Source: Streptomyces luomodiensis
GTDB lineage: Bacteria; Actinomycetota; Actinomycetes; Streptomycetales; Streptomycetaceae
Assembly: GCF_031679605.1 (NCBI RefSeq)
Contig: NZ_CP117522.1
Location: 7,812,001 to 7,876,000, forward strand
Length of the DNA stretch: 64,000 bases
Reading direction: 5' to 3'
Under the pieces are notes generated by a model. That model did no database searches, was not told the origin of the DNA, and saw nothing but the letters and a program-made list of their open reading frames with translations. Within the stretch, counting starts at the first letter, position 1. Every line of letters begins with the position of its first letter. The position numbers were made by a program, and so were the translations under genes. This document shows, piece after piece, positions 1 to 8,493 of this stretch.

Positions 1-3000
1 GTCACCCGGATGACCCGCGACATCCTCCGAGACCTGCCGCTGGACGATGCAGAGCGCGCCGCCCTCGGCGGCGACATCGAAGCCGCCCTCGCCCGCCGCT
101 ACTGGCGCGCCGGACACGACCGTTCGCGGTTCCTGCCGCACCGGGTGGGCGAGTTGGCGATGCGCGGTCTGCTGCCGCCGTCCACCGAGCTGCACATGGT
201 GGACACCGCCTGCTCCTCGTCGCTGTACGCGATCGACATCGCGGCCAAGGGCCTGCTCATGGGCAAGCAGGACATCGCCGTCTGCGGCGGCGCCTTCGCC
301 CTCGCACCGCGCGGCACCGTGCTCTTCTCCAAGCTCCAGGGGCTCTCCAAGCGCGGTGAGGTGCACGCGCTGGACGAGGACGCCGATGGGGTGATCTTCG
401 CCGACGGCGCCGCGCTGGTCGTCCTCAAGCGGCTGAGCCGGGCGCGGGCCGACGGCGACAAGGTGCTCGGGGTGCTCCGGGCGTTCGGCTCGTCCTCCGA
501 CGGCAAGGGCAAGGCCATCTACGCGCCCAACGCCGCCGGTCAGAGCCTGGCGGTGCGGCGCGCCCTGGAGGCGGGCGAGGTGGAGGGCGGCGCGGTGCAG
601 TGGGTCAACGCCCACGCCACCGGCACCCCGGCCGGTGACCTCGCGGAGTTCACCACGCTGCGGGAGTACTACGGCACCGCCGGACCGGCCGCCGTGACCT
701 CCAACAAGTCCCTGATCGGGCACACCGGCTGGGCGGCGGGCGTGGTCTCGCTCATCGAGAACCTGCTGGGCCTGGCCGAGCACACCATCCCCGGGCAGTT
801 CCGCTTCTCCAGGCCCCGCGAGGACTTCCGGCTCGCCGAGACCGGACTGGAGATCACCCCCGAGCGCAAGGACTGGCCGGGCCGGCCGGACGGGCCGCGG
901 CTGGCCGCGGTGTCCGGCTTCGGCTTCGGCGGTACCAACGCCCACCTGATCGTCTCCGAGTACTCCGAGTACCGCAGGCCCGCCGCCTCGCCGAACGCCA
1001 ACGCCAAAACCACCGCCCCCGCCACCGTCACCAAGGTCCCGGACACCGGCAGTCGGGTGGCCATCGTCGGCTGGTCGGCCCATCTGCCAGGACTGGACGG
1101 CCGCGAGGAGGTCACCCGCTGGCTGGGCGGCGGCCCGCGCCCCCGTGACAGCTTCGGCGAGGAGTACCCGGCGCCGCCGTTCAGCAAGGTCCGGCTGCCT
1201 CCCAAGACCATCCGCGCCCTGGACCGCTGCCAGCTGATGATCGTGGAGTGCGCCCATCAGCTGCGCGACCGGATGCCCGAGTTCTGGCAGGAGCGGGCGC
1301 TCAAGACCGGGGTGTTCGTCGGCCACATGGGCCCGACCCGCGCCGCGATGCTCTACGCCAACCGCTGCTACCTCGACGACATCGCCGAGGCGCTCGGCGA
1401 GCTGCGCTCCGAGGCCCTGCCCGGTGTGCTGGAACGGCTCGGCGACCGCGTACGCGGCCTGATCCCGGCCTCCAACGAGGACTCCTTCCCCGGCCAGATG
1501 CCCAACATCATCTCGGCTCGGGTGGCGAACTACTTCGACCTCAACGGCCCGAACATGACGATGGACTCCGGATTCGCCTCCGCCGTCTCCTCGATCACCT
1601 CCGCGGCCCGCTATCTGCGCACCGGGGAGCTGGACTTCGCGCTCGCGGGCGGCATCAACGGCAACAGCCTCCCGGAGTACCGGACGCTGATCGGCGCGCT
1701 GCTGCCGCCGGAGGCCGAGGAACTCGCCGAGGGCGCCTTCCTGTTCGCCCTCACCACCGAGGAGCGGGCCCGCGCCGCGGGGCTCACGGTGCTCGCCTAC
1801 GTGGACGAACCGCTCGGCGCCGTCGAGGCGGGGCGCGGCGAGTCCGCCCCGGACGAGGTCCTGCTGTGCGGTGCGCCCGCGCCCGAGCACGCCCGCTATC
1901 TGGGGGCGGCCGGCGGTCTGGCCGTCCTCAAGGCGCTGCACCGGCCCTCGGGGACCGTGGAGATCGCCACCGACGAGAGCGAGGGCGCCGCCGGGGCCCG
2001 GCTCCGGCTGACCATCCCCGGCGACGAGGTGGAACCCGGCGACGACCCCGGTTCCGGCGGCGCCGAGGCGGCCCCGGCCACGCTGCCAGCCGAGGCGGTC
2101 CCGGCCACGCTGCCCGCCGAGGCGGCCCCGGCCACGCTGTCCGCCGCGCGCCCCGCCACGCTGCCCGCCGCGTTCGCCACCGACGGGCGGCTCGCGGACG
2201 GCACCCCGGTACGGGTCCGCCGCCAGGTGCCCGTGCTGACCGAACTGCCCGCGCGCACCGTGCGCGAGCGCGTCCCCTTCCTCCCGGCCGGCGCGGTGGT
2301 GCTCACCGACGCCCCCGGGCCGCTCGCCGAGGTCGTGCCGCCGGGCGCGGACCTCACCGTCCTGTCCACGGCGCCGCTTGCCGCCCCGCGCTCCGGCTGG
2401 CACCACCTGTCCGAGGTCACCGAGGAGTCGGTCCGCCGGGCCCTGGCCGGCGCGGGCCCCCGGATCACCCACCTCAGGGTGGTCGGCGACCTCGGCGCGG
2501 CGGCCACGGACGGCCCCGCGCCCGCCCTCACCGCCCTGCACGACGCCGCCTACCTCACGCTCCAGCAGGCGTACGACGACCTCGGCGACCCCGGCTCCTC
2601 GGCCGTGGCGCTGCTGCTGGGCGCCGCTCCCGGCGGCACCCCGCACCCGTACACCGGGCTGTTCACCGGGCTGTGGAAGACCGCGGCCCTGGAGCGCGAC
2701 GCGTGCCTGGCCTTCGCGCTGTGCACCTCCGCCACCGGCCTCGCCGGGGCCATCGCCCGCGCCGAGGAGGAGAGCGCGGCCGAGCGGGTCTTCCCCGTGG
2801 TGTTCGACATCGAGGGCGTACGGAAGGCGTATCTGCTCTCCGACGAGCCGAACGACCTGCGCGAGGGGGCGCCGGCCGTGCTCGGCCCGGACTCCGTCGT
2901 GGTGGTCGCCGGCGGCGCCCGGGGCATCACCGCCGAGGTGGTCAAGGCGGTCGCCGAGCACTTCCGGCCCCGGATCTACGTTCTGGGCAGCAACTCCCTG

Positions 3001-4749
3001 GACGACTACCCGCCGGAGACCTATCAGGGGACCGACGAGGAGTTCGCCGCCCGCCGCTCCGGCTACATCAAGACGGAGATCGCCCGGCGTGACGGCCGTA
3101 CCGTCGCCGACATCAACCGCGCCTTCGACCGCATGGTCAACGCCCGCTGGGCGCGCCGGAACCTGGACGAGATGGCCGCCCACAGCGGGGCCGGCCGGGT
3201 CACCTACCTCACCTGCGACATGCGCGACGGCGCCGGGGTGGACCGGGCGATCGGCCGGGTCCTGGCCGAGCGGGGGCGGATCGACCTGCTGGTCAACGCC
3301 GCCGGGCTACAGCGCTCGGGGCTGATCAAGGACAAGGGCTTCGCCGAGTTCACCGCCATCCGCGATCTGAAGCTGGACTCCTATCTCCACCTCAAGCGTG
3401 CCCTGCGCACCGCCCCGCCCCGGCTGTGGTGCAACTTCGGCTCGCTGCTGGGCTACTTCGGGCAGCTGGGGGAGGCCGACTACGCCGCGGCCAACGACTT
3501 CCTGGCCGCCGCCGCCACCCACGCCCGCGCCACCGATCCGCAGGCGGACGAGGTCACCATCGGCTGGACGCTGTGGGAGGGCGTCGGCATGGGGGCCAAC
3601 GAGCTGACCAAGGCGTACTACGAGCGCGCCGGCTCGTACAGCAACATGGCCGTCGCCGAGGGCGTCCACCACTTCGTCCAGGAGCTGCACGTCCCCGTGC
3701 GGCGCCCCTCCGTCGTCCACCTCGGCGACGCCGAGCGCGCCACGGTCGAGCGCTTCTACCCCGGCTACCTCTCCACCAGCGGCGAGCCGCGGCGGCCCGG
3801 GTTCTTCCTGCGCCGGCTGGTGGCGTCCGATGAGCGGTCCCAGGTCCACGAGTGCGCCTTCGACCTGGAGACGGACGGCTATCTGGAACACCACACGGTG
3901 CGCGGCGAGGCCACCCTGCCCGGCACCTTCGTCACCGAACTGGCCGCCGAGGCGGCCCGCGCCCTGGTCCCCGGCAAGCGGGTGATCGCCTTCGAGGACC
4001 TGCGCTTCGAGCACTTCCTGCGGGTCTACCGGGACCACCCGGCGGGCCCGAAACGCATCCGGGCGGAGCTGGTCGACGGCCCCGGTGAGGTGACCGCCGT
4101 CCAGGTGCGGATCAGCGAGGACGTGGTCGCGCCCAGCGGGGTGGTCCTGGTCAAGGACCGGGTCCACTTCCGGGCCCGGGTGCTGCTGGACACCGAGGCG
4201 CCCACCGCGCCGCGCTGGGAGGAGTGGCCGCCGGGGGAGGAGACGCCCGTCCCCGACCCGTACCACCAGCCCGGCTCCCCGGTGCGGCTGACCGGCCCCT
4301 TCGTCTCCACCACCGACACCCGCATCCACCCCCGGGGCAAGCGGGCCCGCTACGCGCCCGCCATCCCGGCCGGCGATCCGGTGTGGTCCCGTTTCACCGT
4401 GCCGGCCATCCTGCTCGACGGGCTGGCCCGGGTGGGGGTGCTGGACCTGGTCGACGGCCATCTGGTGCCGGTGGCCGCACCGCTGTCGATCCGCCGGATC
4501 GATCTGTACGAGGAGATCAGCGACCACGATCTGGCCGTCTCCCAGGCGGCCGTCGACCTCTTCGTCACCCCGCCGGGCTTCGATCTGACCGCCGACGCCA
4601 TCAGCAACCGCTTCGTCGCGGTACGGCCCGACGGCCGGATGCTGCTCCAGATGAAGGACATGCGGGCCACCCTCATCGGCTACATCGACACCGAGACCGG
4701 CGAGGCCGTCCCGGCCCCGCAGCCGGCACCCGGGGAGGGCCTGGTATGA
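1..4749 (+). CDS. Iterative type I polyketide/PUFA-like synthase, KS-CLF-KR-DH (5' truncated by window edge)
   Basis: The frame is open to base 1, and the domain content shows that the true start lies outside the window. Residue numbers count from the ATG at 10. A ketosynthase carries the active Cys68 (DTACSSS), His202 (HATGT) and His238 (NKSLIGH), but its N-terminal ~170 residues are missing. A second KS-like domain starts near residue 351 and has Phe522 where the catalytic Cys belongs (MDSGFAS), which is typical of a chain-length factor. A ketoreductase follows, with a GGARGI nucleotide motif near 967 and catalytic Ser1145, Tyr1158 and Asn1162. A hot-dog dehydratase-like domain then shows HHTVRG...LPG at 1294-1305. 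No AT or ACP is visible, so these must be upstream or in trans. The architecture resembles PUFA synthase PfaC and the Streptomyces PUFA-like loci. The product is unknown. It overlaps the next gene by 4 nt. Confidence 0.88.
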   Translation, partial: VTRMTRDILRDLPLDDAERAALGGDIEAALARRYWRAGHDRSRFLPHRVGELAMRGLLPPSTELHMVDTACSSSLYAIDIAAKGLLMGKQDIAVCGGAFALAPRGTVLFSKLQGLSKRGEVHALDEDADGVIFADGAALVVLKRLSRARADGDKVLGVLRAFGSSSDGKGKAIYAPNAAGQSLAVRRALEAGEVEGGAVQWVNAHATGTPAGDLAEFTTLREYYGTAGPAAVTSNKSLIGHTGWAAGVVSLIENLLGLAEHTIPGQFRFSRPREDFRLAETGLEITPERKDWPGRPDGPRLAAVSGFGFGGTNAHLIVSEYSEYRRPAASPNANAKTTAPATVTKVPDTGSRVAIVGWSAHLPGLDGREEVTRWLGGGPRPRDSFGEEYPAPPFSKVRLPPKTIRALDRCQLMIVECAHQLRDRMPEFWQERALKTGVFVGHMGPTRAAMLYANRCYLDDIAEALGELRSEALPGVLERLGDRVRGLIPASNEDSFPGQMPNIISARVANYFDLNGPNMTMDSGFASAVSSITSAARYLRTGELDFALAGGINGNSLPEYRTLIGALLPPEAEELAEGAFLFALTTEERARAAGLTVLAYVDEPLGAVEAGRGESAPDEVLLCGAPAPEHARYLGAAGGLAVLKALHRPSGTVEIATDESEGAAGARLRLTIPGDEVEPGDDPGSGGAEAAPATLPAEAVPATLPAEAAPATLSAARPATLPAAFATDGRLADGTPVRVRRQVPVLTELPARTVRERVPFLPAGAVVLTDAPGPLAEVVPPGADLTVLSTAPLAAPRSGWHHLSEVTEESVRRALAGAGPRITHLRVVGDLGAAATDGPAPALTALHDAAYLTLQQAYDDLGDPGSSAVALLLGAAPGGTPHPYTGLFTGLWKTAALERDACLAFALCTSATGLAGAIARAEEESAAERVFPVVFDIEGVRKAYLLSDEPNDLREGAPAVLGPDSVVVVAGGARGITAEVVKAVAEHFRPRIYVLGSNSLDDYPPETYQGTDEEFAARRSGYIKTEIARRDGRTVADINRAFDRMVNARWARRNLDEMAAHSGAGRVTYLTCDMRDGAGVDRAIGRVLAERGRIDLLVNAAGLQRSGLIKDKGFAEFTAIRDLKLDSYLHLKRALRTAPPRLWCNFGSLLGYFGQLGEADYAAANDFLAAAATHARATDPQADEVTIGWTLWEGVGMGANELTKAYYERAGSYSNMAVAEGVHHFVQELHVPVRRPSVVHLGDAERATVERFYPGYLSTSGEPRRPGFFLRRLVASDERSQVHECAFDLETDGYLEHHTVRGEATLPGTFVTELAAEAARALVPGKRVIAFEDLRFEHFLRVYRDHPAGPKRIRAELVDGPGEVTAVQVRISEDVVAPSGVVLVKDRVHFRARVLLDTEAPTAPRWEEWPPGEETPVPDPYHQPGSPVRLTGPFVSTTDTRIHPRGKRARYAPAIPAGDPVWSRFTVPAILLDGLARVGVLDLVDGHLVPVAAPLSIRRIDLYEEISDHDLAVSQAAVDLFVTPPGFDLTADAISNRFVAVRPDGRMLLQMKDMRATLIGYIDTETGEAVPAPQPAPGEGLV

Positions 4750-7121
4750 CGGCGGCCGCTCAGGACGGGCCGGTCCAGCCGGTGACCCGGATGGTGTGGC
4801 GGCTCACCGAGCTGCCGCGCCCGGCCGGGCCGCACCCCCGGCTGGCCGGCATGCGGGTGCTGCTGATCGGCGGCGAACAGGACGTCGCCGCCGGGGTGGA
4901 GCGCGCACTGAAGGAACACGGCGCGCTGGTGCGCCGGGGGCCGGACGGTCCCGGCCCCGTGGACGCCATCGTCGACCTCACCGTGGGCCGGCCGTACGGT
5001 CCGGACCCGGCAGCCTCCGCCGGGGTCTGGCGGCGGGCGCTGACCGAGACCGTGACCGCGCTGCGCGGCGCTTACGACGACTGGGCCGCGGAGACCGCCG
5101 CGGACCGGCTGTTCTACCTCGCCGTCAGCTACCTCGGCGGCGGGATGGGCCAGCACCCGCGGGACGGTCTGGAGCAGCCGCTGGGCGGCATCTGGGCGGG
5201 GCTCGCCAAGACCCTGCACCGGGAGTTCCCCAACGTGGGCGCCCGCGTCGTCGACATCGACCTGGCCGCCTCCGCCGAACTGCCCGGCATCGTCGCCGCC
5301 GAACTCGGCCGCACCGGCGAGATCGAGGTCGGCTACCGCGACGGCCGCCGGTTCACCCTCACCCCCGAGGCCCGGCCGGTGGCCGCGCCCGCCCTCACCC
5401 TCGGCCCCGAGGACACCGTGCTGATCTCCGGCGGCGGCCGGGGCATCGGCTGGGAGCTGGCCCGGTCGCTGGCCGCCCGGCACGGCGCACGGGTCGTGGT
5501 GACCGGCCGGGAGCCGTTCCCGAGCGGGGACGAGCCCTGGTTCGGCGCGGACGAGGCCGGGTGGAAGCGCTACGAGAAGGACGTCTGGGCGGGCCGGGCC
5601 AAGGGCGAGTCGCCCGCGCTGATCCGCGGCCGGCTGGCCCGTACCCGCCGGCTGTGGGAGCTCGCCCGCCATATGACCGGCGCCCGGCGGGAGGGGCTGC
5701 GGGTGGAGTACGCGCGCTGCGACGTCACCGACCGGGCCCAGGTGCGCGAGCTCATCCGGCGGGTGACCGGGCCGGCGGGCGGCAGGCTCGCCGGGGTGGT
5801 GCACAACGCCGGGGTGGACACCGCCGCCCGGCTGCCGAAGAAGACCGACGAGGAGATCCTGCGCACCGTAGAGGTCAAGATCGAGGGCTTCCTCAACGTC
5901 TTCGAGGCGGTGCGCGACCGCGACCTGAAGTTCTTCTGCAGCGTCGGCTCCCTCACCGGACGGCTCGGCGGCATGGTCGGCCAGCTCGAATACGCGGCGG
6001 CCAACGACGGACTGGCCCGGCTGGGCCAGTGGGCCGCCCGCCGGGCCGCGTTCCCCGTGATGACCCTCGCCTGGCCCACCTGGGACCGCATCGGGCTGAT
6101 CGCCAACTTCGCCGCGGCCCTGCGCTACATGGCCGCGATCGACGTGGCGGACGGTCTGGAGCGCTGGCGGGCCGAACTGCTGGGCGCTTCCGAGGGCGAG
6201 GTCACCTTCGTCGGGCCGCTGGGCCGGGCCATCGACCCGGGCCAGGCCGTCGGCTATCCGGTGGTGCCCGCGCTGCCCGGTTTCGCCACCGCCTACCCGA
6301 AGATCTTCCACCTCGGCGAGGTGACCGCCTACCAGCCGCACGCCCACCTGGCGGCCCGGGTCGTCCTCGACCCCGAACGCACCCCCGCGCTCGGCGACTT
6401 CCGCATCGACGGCGCCCCCGCCCTGCCGCCGTCCCTCCTGCTGGAGAACGCCCTGCGGGCCGCCGAATGGCTCGTCCCGGAGGACTTCCCCGAGCTGCGG
6501 GCCGACCGGCTGGAGGAGATCGTGGTGCCGCTGTCGCTGCTGCGCCTCGACGGCCCCGCGATCCGGCTGGTCCGCGAGGCCCGCGGGTTCCACGACGGGC
6601 ACGACTGGATCGTGGAGGTCCGCTACCGCCACGAAGGCGCCGGGGACGGTGCGGAGGCGAGCCTGCGCATCGTCCACCAGACCGGCGGGCCGCGGCCGCC
6701 CGCCCCGCCGCGCCCCGCCGTCCGGCAGACCACCACCCTGCGCTCCGGGCCGCCGTTCCTGCTCTGGCGCGGCGCCGTGGTGCCGGTGTCCGGGTGGACC
6801 CCCGGGGACCGTCCGGTGGCCGAGGTCCCGCGCTGCCCGCCGGCCGACCTGTGGGCCACGCCCCTGGTACCCGGGACGGCTCTCCCGGTCGGCGCGCTGG
6901 AGAACGTGGTGCGGCACGGCACCACCCAGGGCGACGGGCTCTCGGCCACCGCCGACCCGCTGGTCATCGGCCGTATCGCGGTGCACTCCGCCGAGCGCGG
7001 ACCCACCCGTGTCGAGGGCGATCCCTCGCTCGGCGTGTGGCGGATCACCGACGCACATTCCGGGGACCCCGTGGCGACCGTCTCGGGGTTCCCCGGCCCG
7101 CTGGGAAACACGACGGAATAG
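4746..7121 (+). CDS. Ketoreductase plus dehydratase-like PKS subunit
   Basis: The 791-residue protein starts at an ATG that overlaps the previous stop (ATGA), implying translational coupling. The first ~200 residues look like a structural Rossmann subdomain. The catalytic KR follows, with SGGGRGIG near residue 225, Ser402 and Tyr416 in an EYAAAN motif. The C-terminal third aligns with the dehydratase-like tail of the upstream PKS (LGDFRIDGAPALPPS against HHTVRGEATLPG), but an Asp replaces the catalytic His, so this hot-dog fold may be non-catalytic or structural. It lacks KS, AT and ACP, so it presumably works in a complex with the upstream synthase as a trans-acting reductive subunit. The domain calls are direct; the partnership is inferred from the coupled operon. 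Confidence 0.85.
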   Translation: MTAAAQDGPVQPVTRMVWRLTELPRPAGPHPRLAGMRVLLIGGEQDVAAGVERALKEHGALVRRGPDGPGPVDAIVDLTVGRPYGPDPAASAGVWRRALTETVTALRGAYDDWAAETAADRLFYLAVSYLGGGMGQHPRDGLEQPLGGIWAGLAKTLHREFPNVGARVVDIDLAASAELPGIVAAELGRTGEIEVGYRDGRRFTLTPEARPVAAPALTLGPEDTVLISGGGRGIGWELARSLAARHGARVVVTGREPFPSGDEPWFGADEAGWKRYEKDVWAGRAKGESPALIRGRLARTRRLWELARHMTGARREGLRVEYARCDVTDRAQVRELIRRVTGPAGGRLAGVVHNAGVDTAARLPKKTDEEILRTVEVKIEGFLNVFEAVRDRDLKFFCSVGSLTGRLGGMVGQLEYAAANDGLARLGQWAARRAAFPVMTLAWPTWDRIGLIANFAAALRYMAAIDVADGLERWRAELLGASEGEVTFVGPLGRAIDPGQAVGYPVVPALPGFATAYPKIFHLGEVTAYQPHAHLAARVVLDPERTPALGDFRIDGAPALPPSLLLENALRAAEWLVPEDFPELRADRLEEIVVPLSLLRLDGPAIRLVREARGFHDGHDWIVEVRYRHEGAGDGAEASLRIVHQTGGPRPPAPPRPAVRQTTTLRSGPPFLLWRGAVVPVSGWTPGDRPVAEVPRCPPADLWATPLVPGTALPVGALENVVRHGTTQGDGLSATADPLVIGRIAVHSAERGPTRVEGDPSLGVWRITDAHSGDPVATVSGFPGPLGNTTE

Positions 7122-7132
7122 GAAGGCGATCC

Positions 7133-7570
7133 ATGTCCACTCCCGAACAGAACAAGGCCGTCCTGGAGCGCTACTACGAGGAGTGCCTCAACAAGGGCAA
7201 CCTGGACGTCATCTACGAGGGCGCCACCAAGGACCACATCAGCCACGGCACCGCCGCCAACGGCAAGGAGGGCGTGGAGCACCTGAAGGAGTGGGTGCGG
7301 CTCCAGCGCGCCTCCTTCCCCGACCTCCACGTCACCGTGGACGACTGGATCCTGGACGGGAACAAGGTCGTCAGCCGGTTCACCGCACGCGGCACCCACA
7401 CCGGCGACGCCTACGCGGGCCTCATCCCGGCGCAGGGCCGCAAGCTGGAGATCCCCGGCATCGTCATCGACGAGTTCAACGACGAGGGCCTGATCGTGGA
7501 GAGCTGGTTCTCCATGGACACCTACGACCTGGCCACCCAGCTCGGGGCGTTCGACGCGCCCCCGGCGTGA
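7133..7570 (+). CDS. SnoaL-like polyketide cyclase/ester cyclase family protein
   Basis: This 145-residue protein has a GGAAGG ribosome-binding site 6 nt before its ATG. The sequence (N-terminal helix with LERYYEECLNKGNLD, then W..LQR..FPDLHVTVDDW, VVSRFTARGTHTG and GRKLEIPGIVIDEF...I.ESW) is typical of the SnoaL/NTF2 fold, which includes aldol cyclases of aromatic polyketide pathways and many small enzymes of unknown chemistry. It lies between PKS subunits and tailoring oxidoreductases and overlaps the next gene by GTGA, so it probably acts on the polyketide product. Its exact reaction cannot be read from sequence. Confidence 0.85.
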   Translation: MSTPEQNKAVLERYYEECLNKGNLDVIYEGATKDHISHGTAANGKEGVEHLKEWVRLQRASFPDLHVTVDDWILDGNKVVSRFTARGTHTGDAYAGLIPAQGRKLEIPGIVIDEFNDEGLIVESWFSMDTYDLATQLGAFDAPPA

Positions 7571-8493
7571 CCGGCCGCGAGCCGGCCCCGGGCTCCGGGG
7601 CCGGCACCCCGGTCCTCATCACCGGCTGCTCCTCCGGTATCGGCCGCGCCTGCGCGCTGCGGCTGCACCGGGCCGGGCACGTGGTGTACGCCACCGCACG
7701 GCGGCCCGAGACGCTGACGGAGCTGGCCGCGCTCGGCATCCGCACCATGCCGCTCGACGTCACCGACGAGCCGTCCATGGCCACCGCGGTCGCCGAGGTC
7801 GAGGCGGCGCACGGCGCGGTCGGTGCGCTGGTCAACAGCGCCGGCTACGCCATGTCGGGCTGTATCGAGGAAGCCTCCATGGCCGAGGTGCGCGAGCAGT
7901 TCGAGACCAATGTCCACGGACTGGTCCGGCTCAGCCAGCTGGTGCTGCCCGCGATGCGCGCCCGGGGCGGCGGCACCATCGTCAACATCTCCTCCATCTT
8001 CGGCCGTTACGCCGTCCCCGGCTCGGGCTTCTACAACGCCACCAAGCACGCGGTGGAGGCGCTGAGCGACTCCCTGCGGAACGAGGTGGCCGACTTCGGG
8101 GTGCGCGTCGTGCTCGTCGAGCCGGGGCCGGTGCGCACCACCCGGTTCGGCGCCACCTACGTCAGCAATCTGCGTCCGGTGAGCGAGACGTACGAGAGGT
8201 TCCGCCAGGAGAGCGCCGAGTACTTCGAGGCGATCTACACCGGCAGCCGCCGGACCCTGGCGGGCACCTTCGCGATCCAGGCCGACGACGTGGCCCGCAG
8301 GGTGGCGAAGGTGGTGGCCAAGGGCGCCCGCGGCGCCCGGCCGCGCGCCCGCTATCCCGTGGGATTCCTCGCCCACAGCACGATCGCCCTGCGGCGCCTG
8401 GCCCCCGACGCCCTTTTCGACCATCTCTTCGTGCGCCGCCTGTTTCCGGTGCCCCGCGGGCCGCGGCCGCGAAAGCAAGGAGACCACCGATGA
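7567..8493 (+). CDS. Short-chain dehydrogenase/reductase (SDR)
   Basis: The GTG start at 7567 overlaps the upstream stop. The 308-residue protein has the classical SDR features: the TGCSSGIGRA nucleotide loop near residue 20, LDVTD, NSAGYA (NAG-like), the catalytic serine in NISSIFGRYA, and YNATK (YxxxK) further on. The C-terminal ~60 residues (YEAIY...RRVAKVVAKGARGARPRARY) resemble SDRs related to retinol and hydroxysteroid dehydrogenases. The likely role is oxidation or reduction of a hydroxyl or keto group on the PKS-derived lipid, using NAD(P). It is coupled to the following P450 gene by a 4-nt overlap. Confidence 0.9.
   Translation: MTGREPAPGSGAGTPVLITGCSSGIGRACALRLHRAGHVVYATARRPETLTELAALGIRTMPLDVTDEPSMATAVAEVEAAHGAVGALVNSAGYAMSGCIEEASMAEVREQFETNVHGLVRLSQLVLPAMRARGGGTIVNISSIFGRYAVPGSGFYNATKHAVEALSDSLRNEVADFGVRVVLVEPGPVRTTRFGATYVSNLRPVSETYERFRQESAEYFEAIYTGSRRTLAGTFAIQADDVARRVAKVVAKGARGARPRARYPVGFLAHSTIALRRLAPDALFDHLFVRRLFPVPRGPRPRKQGDHR

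Noticed and set aside
1..4749. Enediyne polyketide synthase
   Set aside because: Enediyne PKSs have KS-AT-ACP-KR-DH-PPT order. Here a second KS-like CLF domain directly follows the KS, with no AT or PPTase domain, which fits a PUFA-like type better.
4680..7058. Very long open frame on the minus strand opposite the second PKS gene
   Set aside because: It is the GC-driven antisense shadow of a clear KR-DH protein. Its translation is His/Gly/Arg/Gln-rich with no domain. The same applies to the antisense frames opposite pheT, dxs, shc and the rplT-methyltransferase region.
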